Shown: in pieces, positions 33,693-42,943 of the stretch
Position numbering within the stretch: the stretch's first letter is position 1
How the letters are laid out: each line of letters starts with the position of its first letter
Origin: Corynebacterium occultum
GTDB taxonomy: Bacteria > Actinomycetota > Actinomycetes > Mycobacteriales > Mycobacteriaceae
Direction of reading: 5' to 3'
DNA length: 64,000 nucleotides
NCBI RefSeq assembly: GCF_009734425.1
Contig: NZ_CP046456.1
Span: 44,873-108,872 of the forward strand
Notes under the pieces: model-generated
The model's input: the letters and a program-made list of their open reading frames with translations, nothing else
What the model was told of the DNA's origin: nothing
The model's database searches: none
Made by a program: the position numbers and the translations under genes

Positions 33693-35540
33693 ATGTCTTC
33701 TCATCTTGCGCCTTCGGCGCTGATTTCCGCCGCCCTGGTGGCTACCCTCGTGGTGCCCCTCGGCGCTGCGGCCCCCGCTGGTGCCTCATCTTCTCAGAAC
33801 CCCGACACCGCAGATCAATCTGATTCTGTCGTGTTCCGGGAATCGTTTGATTCGGTAGCAGACCGGCTCACCCCTCGGGCAAACGATCCGGATATCTCCG
33901 AGGACACTGTGGGGTTCACCCACACGGAGCCTGCCGGATGGTCGGTGCGCAATGACGCATCGATGTCCGAGGTAGGTGTCGAGGATTGGCGCGGATGGAC
34001 CTTCACCACGCCGGACTACTGGGTGGATGCCGAAGACCAGATGCGTGACCGTTTCGCGCGATCGCACGAAATTATCGCTGTGGCCGACTCCGATGAGTTC
34101 GCTGACCTGCCCGGCGATCATAGCTTCGAGACCTCGCTGACTTCTCCGCAGATTGACGTCTCCACCCTGGCTTCCGTCGATTTGGGTTTTGATTCCCACT
34201 ACCGCAGCTGGGCGGGACAGGAAGCCACGGTCACCGCGTCTTTCGATGGCGGTGCCGCGAAAGAGGTGCTGCGCCTGGACTCCACAACCGTGGTGGACGA
34301 TTATGATGGCTCGGTCCTCAACGCCCATGAGTCCGCTACCATCGAAGTGCCGCAGGGTGCAGACTCGGTGGAGTTCACCTGGAACTTTAAGGCCGAGCAG
34401 AACTCCTGGTACTGGGCCATCGATTCCGTTTCGCTGACCGAGACCTTGCCGGCGGCCTCCGGTGAGCGCACCAGCGCCTGGGTGGCCTCAGACATCCAGG
34501 GACACCCGCAGGATTTCTCCCACGCGCTGGCCGATTTCAACGAGGTCCGCCCTGACGCTTCCGGGCTGATCGTAGCCGGTGACATCGTCGACTCCGGCGC
34601 CGCCGGAGAATGGGACGAGATCCACCAGGTGATGGAGGAGCAAGCCGAGATCTTGCCGGGTGAACTAATCGCAGCTATCGGCAATCATGAGTCTTACTCA
34701 GCGGATCCCTGGGAGGTCCACGAGAATCGTTTCCTCGACTTCGCACAGCGTGACCAGGTGTGGGGAGAGTACATACTCGATGGCGCGGGCCCGGACGTTC
34801 CGGTGCTAGTGCTCGGACAGGAAGAGCAGCGCCCACCGGAGGTGCCGATGAGTGAAGAACAGCTGAGCTGGTTTGAGGAGCGCCTGGATTACTGGACGGA
34901 GCAGGGGAACCAGGTACTAGTGGTCACCCACTTCCCACTCGGTGACACCGTTTCTGCCTCCTGGATTCCGTCCTACCATGATCATCACGAACACAACGAC
35001 CGGTTAACCCAGATCCTCGGCGAACACCCCAACGCGGTGCTGCTGACCGGGCACACCCACTACCCCGCCGAACTGGGGGACTGGGCCGTGCAGCGTCGGA
35101 CCAATGACGGACATCCTGACGGATTCTGGGCAATCAATACTCTGGCGATGCATGTGGAGTGGGATGCCCGAGGCGAATCCACCGACTCGGCCTCCGAGAT
35201 CGTTACCGGTGATATTAACCGTGGTCTCACCATCGACGCCTACGACGACCGCCTGGTCGTGACGGCCCGTGACTTCGGAGCAGTCGATGAGCACGGCGCC
35301 GAAAACGATATCAACGAGGAACTTCGCTCAGTCACCATTCCAAACACCATCGGCCACAACGGTTCTCAGGCCGGCGGAGACGATGATTCCGGCCAGCCGG
35401 CGCCCTCCGAGCTGGGGAGCTCTTCTAGCTCTACTACCTGGCCCTTCGGGTCTTCGGGTGGCGCGCTCGGCGGCCTGATGTCAGCTATCGGCGGTATCGC
35501 TGCTGCTGTAGCCAACCTAGTCACCTCAATTTTTCGGTGA
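33693..35540 (+). CDS. Exported calcineurin-like metallophosphoesterase
   Basis: A 615-residue exported protein. The ATG at 33693 gives a signal peptide (HLAPSALISAALVATLVV, cleavage near APAGASS). An N-terminal jelly-roll-like domain (about residues 40-250) precedes a metallophosphoesterase domain with the metal motifs GDIVDSG, GNHES, THFPLG and GHTHYP. The first D-x-H motif is replaced by SDIQGHP, so one metal ligand may differ. After a Ser-rich linker the protein ends in a hydrophobic helix (GGALGGLMSAIGGIAAAVAN then a short basic end), a tail that could hold it in the mycomembrane or cell envelope. It probably hydrolyses phosphate esters outside the cell. Confidence 0.82.
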   Translation: MSSHLAPSALISAALVATLVVPLGAAAPAGASSSQNPDTADQSDSVVFRESFDSVADRLTPRANDPDISEDTVGFTHTEPAGWSVRNDASMSEVGVEDWRGWTFTTPDYWVDAEDQMRDRFARSHEIIAVADSDEFADLPGDHSFETSLTSPQIDVSTLASVDLGFDSHYRSWAGQEATVTASFDGGAAKEVLRLDSTTVVDDYDGSVLNAHESATIEVPQGADSVEFTWNFKAEQNSWYWAIDSVSLTETLPAASGERTSAWVASDIQGHPQDFSHALADFNEVRPDASGLIVAGDIVDSGAAGEWDEIHQVMEEQAEILPGELIAAIGNHESYSADPWEVHENRFLDFAQRDQVWGEYILDGAGPDVPVLVLGQEEQRPPEVPMSEEQLSWFEERLDYWTEQGNQVLVVTHFPLGDTVSASWIPSYHDHHEHNDRLTQILGEHPNAVLLTGHTHYPAELGDWAVQRRTNDGHPDGFWAINTLAMHVEWDARGESTDSASEIVTGDINRGLTIDAYDDRLVVTARDFGAVDEHGAENDINEELRSVTIPNTIGHNGSQAGGDDDSGQPAPSELGSSSSSTTWPFGSSGGALGGLMSAIGGIAAAVANLVTSIFR

Positions 35541-35564
35541 GCAATCGGGGCGGAGGGCATCCCG

Positions 35565-35705
35565 AAAGCCGGTCCCTAACATCGCTTCCATCCCCTTCAG
35601 CGTCCGGTATGCGGACGTCCGGTTTTTGAACGCCCCCTTCGACCCAAGGGTCTGTTTCAACCGCCCATGATCACTTTCCAGCGCGTTGTTCAGTTATTTC
35701 ACCTC
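35565..35705 (-). pseudogene. IS6-family transposase remnant (C-terminal part)
   Basis: The stretch CATCGCTTCCATCCCCTTCA and the following 110 bases align closely with 63373-63490, which encodes the C-terminal YxTLKGMEAM region of an IS6-type transposase on the minus strand. Only this fragment remains, with no start or terminal repeat. It marks an old IS6-mediated junction between the phosphatase gene and the benzoylformate operon. Confidence 0.7.
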
Positions 35706-35854
35706 CCAGTACAAGCAGAGATAAAGATAGGAAATTCCAACCGGGAAATGAAGGGCAGATGACCTCGCGCCCCGTTCCCTGGACCTCGGCAAGCTCTTAA
35801 CTGGCTGAGGAGGCGCCTCAGACGCCGGGAAGTAGAACAGTAACCTCTTAGCAA

Positions 35855-36799
35855 TCAACCAGCGGCTGGCGCAGGGCCTGCTGTTCCATCAACATCGGAG
35901 GGCATATTCCCTACCGCTTCTTCAATGAGGTTGACAAACCATTTCTGCGGCCTTGTTCGACGTTGTTTCACCCGTGACATCAACGACACTTCCATCGGTT
36001 CCGCATTAATCGGATTGGGCAAAATCTGTATCCGATCAGACCAGCCAAGACTCTCAATTACCGCGGTGGGAATGATACCGAGCAGCTCCGAACTCATCAC
36101 CACTCCAGGCGTAGATACCACCCTCGTGCCGATGATTCCTGTATGCAGCTGCATGCCTGCCTCTAGCAGTAGGTTCTCTGGAGCATCATGGCCGATGGAT
36201 GACTTGATCCGTATGAAACGCTCAGCGCTCATCTGTTCGAGGCTAATGGAGCCCTGGATTCTGGGATGATCCACGCTTGCTATCACCACATAAATGTCCC
36301 GGTAGATTACTGTTCGCTCTACATCATCTGAGTAAAAGCGTGGGGTCTGGATGGCGGCATCAATCTCTCCAGAAGTAAGCTTCTCCGGCACTTTCACCAC
36401 ATCCAGCGGCTCTATCCTCAGCCGAGCCGCGGGTGCTTTTGCTTCGAACAATTGTTGGATGGAGGGAAGGAAAACCACTTCCCCGAGATCAGAGAGCATC
36501 AAAACAAACTCCCGGGTCGAATTGTCTGGCCCAAACTCAGTACTAGAGATCTCCGTGGTGGCAATCAGATCAAGGGCCGCACGAAGATCCGGGTAGACCT
36601 GCTGGGCGCGTGGAGTGGGGTGCAATAAGCCTCGCTCCCTATAAAAGAGCTGATCACTGAAGGCTTTACGCAACTGCTTGAGGGAATAGCTCACCGTCGG
36701 TTGCGATAAGTGGAGCTCGTCAGCCGCGCGACTGATCCCTTGATGCTCGTAGATGAGGCAAAAAGTACGGATCAGGTTGAGATTAACCTCTTTCACCAT
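35855..36799 (-). CDS. LysR family transcriptional regulator
   Basis: A 314-residue LysR-type regulator. The helix-turn-helix lies at about residues 15-45 (SRAADELHLSQPTVSYSLKQ) and is followed by a periplasmic-binding-protein-like effector domain. The ATG at 36799 gives the usual N-terminus starting with VKEVNLNLIRTF; a longer start at 36829 is possible. It is divergent from the benzoylformate decarboxylase gene about 100 bases away, so it is the likely activator of that operon, responding to an aromatic 2-oxo or 2-hydroxy acid. Confidence 0.9.
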   Translation of the reverse strand: MVKEVNLNLIRTFCLIYEHQGISRAADELHLSQPTVSYSLKQLRKAFSDQLFYRERGLLHPTPRAQQVYPDLRAALDLIATTEISSTEFGPDNSTREFVLMLSDLGEVVFLPSIQQLFEAKAPAARLRIEPLDVVKVPEKLTSGEIDAAIQTPRFYSDDVERTVIYRDIYVVIASVDHPRIQGSISLEQMSAERFIRIKSSIGHDAPENLLLEAGMQLHTGIIGTRVVSTPGVVMSSELLGIIPTAVIESLGWSDRIQILPNPINAEPMEVSLMSRVKQRRTRPQKWFVNLIEEAVGNMPSDVDGTAGPAPAAG

Positions 36800-36902
36800 G
36801 CTGTATAGAACCCTTCTATGTTGTGGCATAAATATTATATTGGACTAATAGTGTCATGGATCATAGGTTAACTCTCATCCCGCACGATGAGAGGAAAACA
36901 CA
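36800..36902. promoter_or_regulatory. Divergent LysR/benzoylformate operon promoter region
   Basis: AT-rich spacer with GGCATAAATATTATATTGG (about 36824-36842), a dyad fitting the T-N11-A LysR box type. A small hairpin (CTCATCCCGCACGATGAG) lies just before the decarboxylase ribosome binding site. Confidence 0.45.
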
Positions 36903-38540
36903 ATGAAGACCCAGGAATATGCAGCAGAAAAAACCATGGCACCTGATTCGAAACGAACGGTGCGGTCAGTCGTCCACGATCTCATGCTCAAGCACGGAAT
37001 ATTCCGAATTTTTGGAAACCCTGGCTCGAATGAATTACCTTTCCTGACTGACCTTCCGGAAGAGATCGACTACGTGCTCGGTCTCCATGAACAGGCCGTA
37101 GTTGGGATGGCTGATGGATTCGCCCAGGCCTCAGGAGAAGTAGCCTTCGTTAATCTGCATGCTGCTTCCGGGACGGGCAATGCGATGGGAGCGCTTACCA
37201 ACTCCTTTTATTCTCGCAGTCCGCTTGTTATTACCGCAGGTCAGCAAGTTCGCGAGACCATCGGCATGCATTCTTTCCTCTCCAATGTCGAGGCCCCGCA
37301 GTTGACCAAACCTTTGACTAAATGGAGTTGTGAACCGGCCTCGGCGTCTGATGTGCCCCGCAGTTTCAATGAGGCGGTGATGCAGGCTCAGGCCAGCGCT
37401 CCCGGACCGGTCTACCTCTCTATTCCCTATGACGATTGGGAGCATGAGGCCAACGCTAATGATGAACTTCTGCTGCGTCGTTCCTACAGCGAAGAGCACG
37501 AACTATCCGCATCAGCTGTGGAGCATCTCTCCGGGTTAATCTCGGCGGCTGCCAGGCCGGCAATCATTCTTGGCTCTGCGGTGGACACCGTTGGAGCGAA
37601 TTCGGCAGCCATCACACTCGCAGAAAACACCGGTGCAGATGTCTACCTCGCTCCCTCCCCCTACCGCCTGCCTTTCCCCAACAAGCACGGTCAGTTCCGG
37701 GGAGTGTTGCCCGCCTCAATCCGTGCTGTTAATACGACTCTGGCGGCTTACGACCTGGTCCTGGTGATCGGCGCCCCCGTCTTTCGCTATCACCAGCATG
37801 AGCCCGACCACTACTTGGGCGAGGATGTTGAGTTCATCCACATCACCGATGATCCTAATGAGGCAACTCGGGCTCCTTTCGGAACTGCGATAGTCACAGA
37901 TATCAAGCGCGCGCTCGAACTCCTGGCAGAAGCAGTCCCACCACAGGAAACAGCCATCGAACGGCCCTGGCAGAGTTACCCTGCAACGGAAACGCCGGTG
38001 GATGGCATCTTCGATCCGGCCCGGGTGTTTGCGCTGCTCCGGGAGCATGCTCCGGTGGACACCTCCTATGTCGTGGAGTCAACCTCCACCAACGCAGATT
38101 TCTGGTCCCAGATGGACTTGCAGGAGCCAGCCTCTTATTTCTGGCCTGCCTCCGGGGGACTAGGATTCGGCCTTCCCGCGGCAGTGGGTGTACAGATGGC
38201 CCTGACTGACCGCCAGGTGATCGGAATCATCGGAGATGGATCAGCCAATTACGGCATCACCGCGCTGTGGACAGCCGCTCAGTACGACATTCCGGTGATC
38301 TTCATCGTCTTGAAGAACGGCACCTACGGGGCACTGCGCTGGTTCTCTCAACTGCTTGATACTCCTGATACTCCGGGTATGGATGTTCCTGACATTGACT
38401 TCCTCTCCTTAGCCCAGGGGTACGGCGTTCAAGCCCATGCCGTCGACACCGACGAGGACTTCATCGCAGCTTTGGCTGGTGCTAGGGCTTCCGGGAAACC
38501 CCACCTCATCGAGGTCCGCACCAACCTCACCCAACCCTAA
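36903..38540 (+). CDS. mdlC: Benzoylformate decarboxylase-type ThDP enzyme
   Basis: A 545-residue thiamine-diphosphate enzyme. The active-site residues of benzoylformate decarboxylase are present: Ser42 (GNPGSNELPFL), Glu63 (LGLHEQAV), His86 (VNLHAASG) and the distal His297/His299 (FRYHQHEP). The ThDP/Mg motif reads IGDGSANYGITALW. It should convert benzoylformate or a ring-substituted analogue to the aldehyde and CO2. The N-terminus has about 15 extra residues. It heads an operon with an AAHS transporter and an aromatic aldehyde dehydrogenase, which is exactly what a benzoylformate pathway needs. The symbol is by function; 4-hydroxy or vanilloyl substrates are possible. Confidence 0.88.
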   Translation: MKTQEYAAEKTMAPDSKRTVRSVVHDLMLKHGIFRIFGNPGSNELPFLTDLPEEIDYVLGLHEQAVVGMADGFAQASGEVAFVNLHAASGTGNAMGALTNSFYSRSPLVITAGQQVRETIGMHSFLSNVEAPQLTKPLTKWSCEPASASDVPRSFNEAVMQAQASAPGPVYLSIPYDDWEHEANANDELLLRRSYSEEHELSASAVEHLSGLISAAARPAIILGSAVDTVGANSAAITLAENTGADVYLAPSPYRLPFPNKHGQFRGVLPASIRAVNTTLAAYDLVLVIGAPVFRYHQHEPDHYLGEDVEFIHITDDPNEATRAPFGTAIVTDIKRALELLAEAVPPQETAIERPWQSYPATETPVDGIFDPARVFALLREHAPVDTSYVVESTSTNADFWSQMDLQEPASYFWPASGGLGFGLPAAVGVQMALTDRQVIGIIGDGSANYGITALWTAAQYDIPVIFIVLKNGTYGALRWFSQLLDTPDTPGMDVPDIDFLSLAQGYGVQAHAVDTDEDFIAALAGARASGKPHLIEVRTNLTQP

Positions 38541-38586
38541 ATCCAGTTGTTCCCCACTGCGCTCATCCCGAAGTAAGGAATTGATG

Positions 38587-39936
38587 ATGACTAATCTGCA
38601 CCTGGGAGTCCCTCCTGGGGCCACCACCCAGCCCATCCCCGTCACCCGAGTAGTCAACGACGCCAAGATCACGCCGTTCCACAAGCAAGTCTTCGCCCTC
38701 TGCACCCTGTTAATGATCGTCGACGGCTACGACATGATCTCCTATGGTTCAGTCGTCCAGACTCTGATCATCGAATGGGAGATGACAACCCAGCAGGGAG
38801 GATACCTGGGCGCTGCCGCGCTGATCGGCATGCTCATCGGCGGCATGTTCGTCGCCCCCCTCGCTGACCGCTTCGGCCGCAAGACCCTGCTTCTCGGCTG
38901 TCTGATTGCCTCCGCCGCCGCCTCGCTAGGGTGTGCATTGTCTTTTAACTTCGAAACACTTTTCATTGCCCGCACCTTGGTGGGTATCGCACTGGGCGCC
39001 ATGGTTCCCAACTTCGTGGCCATGACAGGAGAATTCGCCCCGCAGCGGATCCGCTCTTTTGCCGTGTGCTTCGTCTGCAGCGTCTACTCCATTGGCGGGA
39101 TCATCGCCGGACTGCTGGGCATGTTCCTTATCCCGAATTTCGGCTGGAACAGTGTCTTCTGGGTGTCAGTGTCGTTCATCATCCTGGCCCCGGTCGTCTG
39201 GAAGTTCCTGCCCGAGTCACCGATATTCCTGTCCAAGCTGCCCGCCCGCAGGACGGAGTTCGAGAACGTCATCGCGCGTATTTCCCCAGAGACCGATCCC
39301 AGCAGAGTCGTCGCCGTTGAGCAGCCTAAGGAGCAAGCAACTCCCATCGTTGAGATCTTCCGCAAGGGCAACGGACTCAACACCCTGCTTATCTGGGTGG
39401 TCTTCCTCATGACCATGCTCCTGAGCTATGGGCTCAACACTTGGCTGCCCACTTTGATGACCTCCGCCGGATACTCCCTGGGAAGTGGCCTGTTCAACCT
39501 GGTGGTCCTCAATATTGGTGGTTTCCTCGGAGCAGTCCTCGGCGGGTACCTGGCAGATCGCTTCAACATCAAGAAGGTCATCCTCGCCTACTTCATCGTG
39601 GCCACCCTGTCCCTCGCCTCCCTGGCCCTTACCCAAAACGAGCTTCTCGTCAACCTTCTGCTGGTCCTCGCCGGCGCCACCACGGTCGGCACGCTGTCGG
39701 TTATCCACGCCTTGGCAGCCGAGTACTACCCCTCTGCCATCCGCTCCACCGGCATTGGCTGGGCCGCGGGCATCGGACGAATCGGTGCTATCGCCGGACC
39801 GGTCCTCGGCGGAGCACTCCTGGGCCTTGCCCTCCCGTTCTCGCAGAACTTCCTCGCCGTTGCGATCCCCGGCATCATCGGCGCCCTCGCCATCGCCTTC
39901 GTCAACATGTCGAAAGCGACCAAAGACCAGGGATAA
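38587..39936 (+). CDS. MFS transporter, AAHS family
   Basis: A 449-residue 12-helix permease with the AAHS signature in helix 1 (LLMIVDGYDMISYGSV) and the loop 2-3 motif LADRFGRKTLLLG. The ATG at 38587 is preceded by AAGGAA with good spacing; an adjacent ATG at 38584 is also possible. It lies between the decarboxylase and aldehyde dehydrogenase genes, so it probably imports mandelate, benzoylformate or a related aromatic acid. Confidence 0.88.
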   Translation: MTNLHLGVPPGATTQPIPVTRVVNDAKITPFHKQVFALCTLLMIVDGYDMISYGSVVQTLIIEWEMTTQQGGYLGAAALIGMLIGGMFVAPLADRFGRKTLLLGCLIASAAASLGCALSFNFETLFIARTLVGIALGAMVPNFVAMTGEFAPQRIRSFAVCFVCSVYSIGGIIAGLLGMFLIPNFGWNSVFWVSVSFIILAPVVWKFLPESPIFLSKLPARRTEFENVIARISPETDPSRVVAVEQPKEQATPIVEIFRKGNGLNTLLIWVVFLMTMLLSYGLNTWLPTLMTSAGYSLGSGLFNLVVLNIGGFLGAVLGGYLADRFNIKKVILAYFIVATLSLASLALTQNELLVNLLLVLAGATTVGTLSVIHALAAEYYPSAIRSTGIGWAAGIGRIGAIAGPVLGGALLGLALPFSQNFLAVAIPGIIGALAIAFVNMSKATKDQG

Positions 39937-40032
39937 GCACTCCTGGGTCACCGCAGTCCCTCGCTTCTGAAGTCCATCAACTTTCACCCCCTATTACTTC
40001 CACATCTCCTTAACCATCGAAAGGCCAAACCC

Positions 40033-41484
40033 ATGCAAACCCAGCTCATCATCGACAACAAGCCCACCGATGCTACAAACGGCGCTACCTTCGAACGTGT
40101 GCACCCCCTGACCGGTGAAATAGTAACCACCAGCGCAGCAGCGACAAAAGAAGATTCGATCAAGGCGGTAGAATCTGCAGCAGAGGCCTTCACCACCTGG
40201 TCCAAGACCGGGCCGAGTGAGCGCCGTATGATTTTGCTGACGGCCGCTGACATCCTCGAACAGCGTTCTGACGAGTTCGTCAAGGCCATGATGGAAGAGG
40301 TCGGTGCGGCTGCTGGCTGGGCACACTTCAACATCTTTTTGACCACCCAGTGTCTGCGCGAAGCCGCTAGCCTGGCCTCTCATATCACGGGTGAGACTAT
40401 CCCCACTGACCGTCCCGGGGTCTTTTCCATGACGGTGCGCCAAGCCGCTGGCGTGGTCTTTAGCATGGCACCGTGGAATGCTCCCGGTGTGCTCGGCATG
40501 CGTAGCATCGCCTACCCGTTGGTGTGCGGCAACACCGTCGTCTTCCGGGCCTCGGAGGGCAGCCCGCGCAGCCACCAGATCCTGGCCGAGGTTCTTCACG
40601 AGGCAGGGCTTCCCGCCGGTGCTCTGAACTTCATCAGCAACGCCCCGCACGATGCCGCAGAGATTTCCGAAGCGATCATCGCGCACCCAGCGGTCCGACG
40701 CGTCAACTTCACCGGTTCTACCGCAGTCGGCCGCAAGATCGCTGAAGCCTGCGGGCGCCATCTGAAGAAGCCCTTGCTTGAACTCGGAGGTAAAGCACCG
40801 CTGGTGATTCTTGACGACGCGGACGTCGACGGTGCCGTCAACGCTGCTGTCTTCGGTGCATTCATGTACCAGGGTCAGATCTGCATGTCCACGGAGCGCA
40901 TCATCATCGATAACGCAGTCGCGGACGAATTCATCGAGAAGTTCACCGCCCGCGTCAACGAGCTCACGGCCGGTGACCCGCGCACCGATAAGAAAGCAGC
41001 CATCGGACCCATGTACCGGCCGGATTCAGGGGCAAGAATCAACGCCATGATCGACGATGCCCTGGCTAAGGGCGCTGTCGTGGCCAATGGCGGCAAGGCA
41101 GACGGCGCCGCGATGGCAGCGACGGTGGTGGATCACGTCAAACCGGGCATGACTATCTACACCGATGAGACATTCGGACCGATCACGACCATCATCCGTG
41201 TCAACGGAGTGGACGAGGCAATTGCCACCGCCAATGACTCAGAATATGGCCTGGCTGCAGCCGTCCACGGCACTGACTCCACCCGTACTCTGGATGCCGC
41301 TCTGCGCATCGAAGCCGGTCATGTACATGTCAATGGGGCTACCGTGCAAAACGATGCCAATGCCCCCTTTGGGGGAGTTAAGTCAAGTGGCTACGGACAC
41401 TTCGATGGCCGAGCGGTAATCAACGAGTTCACCGAGTTGAAGTGGGTCACCATCGAGCCTTCCGATCAGAAATACCCTATGTAA
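40033..41484 (+). CDS. Aromatic aldehyde dehydrogenase (benzaldehyde/salicylaldehyde/vanillin type)
   Basis: A 483-residue NAD(P)-dependent aldehyde dehydrogenase with the general base Glu250 (LLELGGKAP), the nucleophile Cys284 (YQGQICMSTER) and the oxyanion Asn in APWNAPGVLG. The NAPGVLG and MYQGQICMSTERI stretches are typical of the salicylaldehyde/benzaldehyde/vanillin dehydrogenase subgroup. AAAGG precedes the ATG. It should oxidise the aldehyde made by the decarboxylase two genes upstream to a benzoate. It is the last gene of the operon and is followed by a terminator. Confidence 0.92.
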   Translation: MQTQLIIDNKPTDATNGATFERVHPLTGEIVTTSAAATKEDSIKAVESAAEAFTTWSKTGPSERRMILLTAADILEQRSDEFVKAMMEEVGAAAGWAHFNIFLTTQCLREAASLASHITGETIPTDRPGVFSMTVRQAAGVVFSMAPWNAPGVLGMRSIAYPLVCGNTVVFRASEGSPRSHQILAEVLHEAGLPAGALNFISNAPHDAAEISEAIIAHPAVRRVNFTGSTAVGRKIAEACGRHLKKPLLELGGKAPLVILDDADVDGAVNAAVFGAFMYQGQICMSTERIIIDNAVADEFIEKFTARVNELTAGDPRTDKKAAIGPMYRPDSGARINAMIDDALAKGAVVANGGKADGAAMAATVVDHVKPGMTIYTDETFGPITTIIRVNGVDEAIATANDSEYGLAAAVHGTDSTRTLDAALRIEAGHVHVNGATVQNDANAPFGGVKSSGYGHFDGRAVINEFTELKWVTIEPSDQKYPM

Positions 41485-41592
41485 AAGCAATTGTTCTGGT
41501 TTTCCTGGGACATGAGAAGGGTTCCTGCTAAAAAGCTGGCATGAAACCTGCCATTCAAGGGAGCGAGGATACGCTCCACATATCCAGGCCCA

Positions 41593-41623
41593 GGTGGCTC
41601 AGTTCCAAAGGAACTGAGCCACC
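41593..41623 (+). terminator. Terminator after the benzoylformate operon
   Basis: GGTGGCTCAGTTCC-AAA-GGAACTGAGCCACC, a perfect 14-base stem with a three-base loop followed by TTT. Confidence 0.85.
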
Positions 41624-41675
41624 TTTGATCGGGATGCCCCTTAACCTGAGAAAGCGTGACTGCAGGGGGAAGTCA

Positions 41676-41750
41676 GCTTACCGTGAGCAACTTCCGTCCG
41701 TTCTCTCTCAGCTCCCTCGTTACGATGAGGTGCACCAGGAGGTGGCCACC
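41676..41750 (-). pseudogene. Serine recombinase 3'-end relic
   Basis: On the minus strand one frame reads VTRELRENGRKLLTVS and stops, matching the last residues of the recombinase at 5.6 kb (SPTGELREDGRKLLAGR). The DNA also aligns directly to 5617-5680. The rest of the gene is missing. Confidence 0.65.
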
Positions 41751-41803
41751 TCCCCGGCCCGGACCACCCCAGATCATCCCGTGGTCCCTCCCCCTCTACC
41801 ATC

Positions 41804-41821
41804 ATAATAATAGTAATCATC
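41804..41821. promoter_or_regulatory. KfrA-operator-like AT-rich sequence
   Basis: ATAATAATAGTAATCATC matches the minus-strand sequence of the kfrA promoter (8363-8380) at 15 of 18 positions. It sits upstream of no leftward gene now, next to the recombinase relic, so it may be a second binding site or a remnant of a lost copy of the module. Confidence 0.45.
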
Positions 41822-41912
41822 TGCTATGTGATGATGCATGATGAAAGAAAAGCACCGGTGCGGAAGGAGGGGTCGCCGCAGAAAACGGAAAAAACCGTAC
41901 GGTAAGGGTGGA

Positions 41913-41938
41913 CTGAGCCCAGTGGCCACTGGGCTCAG
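41913..41938. repeat. Perfect 26-base palindrome
   Basis: CTGAGCCCAGTGG and its complement CCACTGGGCTCAG abut without a loop. With the hairpin at 41593 it lies in a 650-base gene-free stretch (41485-42133). It could be a terminator or a binding site. Confidence 0.55.
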
Positions 41939-42133
41939 CTTGCCGATGGAAGCCACACAGAGCCTGTCTGTAAGCGGGTAGGCCACCACCCGGGAAAGTT
42001 CACCACAGCCTCAGGCAACTAATCAGGGAGTAACCGAGCCCGACAAGGGCACCAGTGAAAGGCCCGCAAGTTTTTCTTAGTTTTTCATGCCGCGCTTCAC
42101 AGTTCTAAAAAAGGAACCCTCTACGCTGGAGAC

Positions 42134-42721
42134 ATGAAACAAAAACTTGCTGCGCTAGCCCTCGCTTTTTCTGTCACCACCGGGGCGATGCAGGCAGCAC
42201 CCGCTTCAGCACAAGACACAGGAGTTCCCAGCGCGTCTTCCTTCTCGTCCAGCGAGCAGGGCAGCTCTGCAGGGTCTGCCGTTACTTTCCTCGCCTTGGT
42301 CGCGGCTCTGGGCGGGGGTTCCTTGTGGGCGGTGCAGCAGGGACTGATCGCTAACCCCTTGCCGGGGGTGATTCCTAGCCCGCCTCGTCCTTCACCGGCA
42401 CCGAGTCCTATCCCACGACGGGGTGACTGCTCTCCTCAGGCCTTCAATAACACACTAGCGCCGTGGCGTGACTCAAATCAGACTGTTGTCCAGTACTGCG
42501 ATGGTCATTTTGCGTGGGTATCGCAGAGCCAGACGGATTGGCGCGTACCTTTTGAGTTCGATGGTCAGCGATGGAAGGTTTTTCCGCGCTCTGGAACGAC
42601 CAAAACCGGTTTGACGCAGGGATGTTACAACGGAATTGAATTACGGCACAGGGGCGCCTCGGAAGCTTTCATCTCCCGGATTCCCATTTGCACTCCGGAC
42701 GAGATCGGCTACTCACCGTAG
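42134..42721 (+). CDS. Exported or envelope-anchored protein with four Cys
   Basis: A 195-residue protein with a signal peptide (KQKLAALALAFSVTTGAMQ, site near ASAQD), a Ser-rich stretch, one hydrophobic segment (about residues 50-72: VTFLALVAALGGGSLWAVQQ), a Pro-rich linker (PSPPRPSPAPSPIPRRG) and a C-terminal domain with four Cys (GDC, QYC, QGC, PIC). The even number of Cys after an export signal suggests two disulfides. The layout recalls small exported corynebacterial proteins, but I recognise no named domain. It is monocistronic. Confidence 0.7.
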   Translation: MKQKLAALALAFSVTTGAMQAAPASAQDTGVPSASSFSSSEQGSSAGSAVTFLALVAALGGGSLWAVQQGLIANPLPGVIPSPPRPSPAPSPIPRRGDCSPQAFNNTLAPWRDSNQTVVQYCDGHFAWVSQSQTDWRVPFEFDGQRWKVFPRSGTTKTGLTQGCYNGIELRHRGASEAFISRIPICTPDEIGYSP

Positions 42722-42943
42722 TGATGTAAACCGATTCCCGCACGGATTATGCAAGTCTGGGTTGCCGTTTTTCTGGCGATGTTCATTAACGTAGCGTCTC
42801 TGTCACTGCCGGTAACGGTTCCAGGAACGGCATGGGTGGCCCCGTCCGCTGCGGGGCCCGGTGAGAATGAGCGGCCAGTGCAGAGTGCTGAAGCCTCCCA
42901 TCCCCTTGGACCATTGCCCCAGATGTTTTCAGGTGCAGTGTGG

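Noticed and set aside
41640..41840. Possible second kfrA gene near the operator-like element
   Set aside because: No frame resembles KfrA; only a recombinase tail and the AT-rich element are recognisable.
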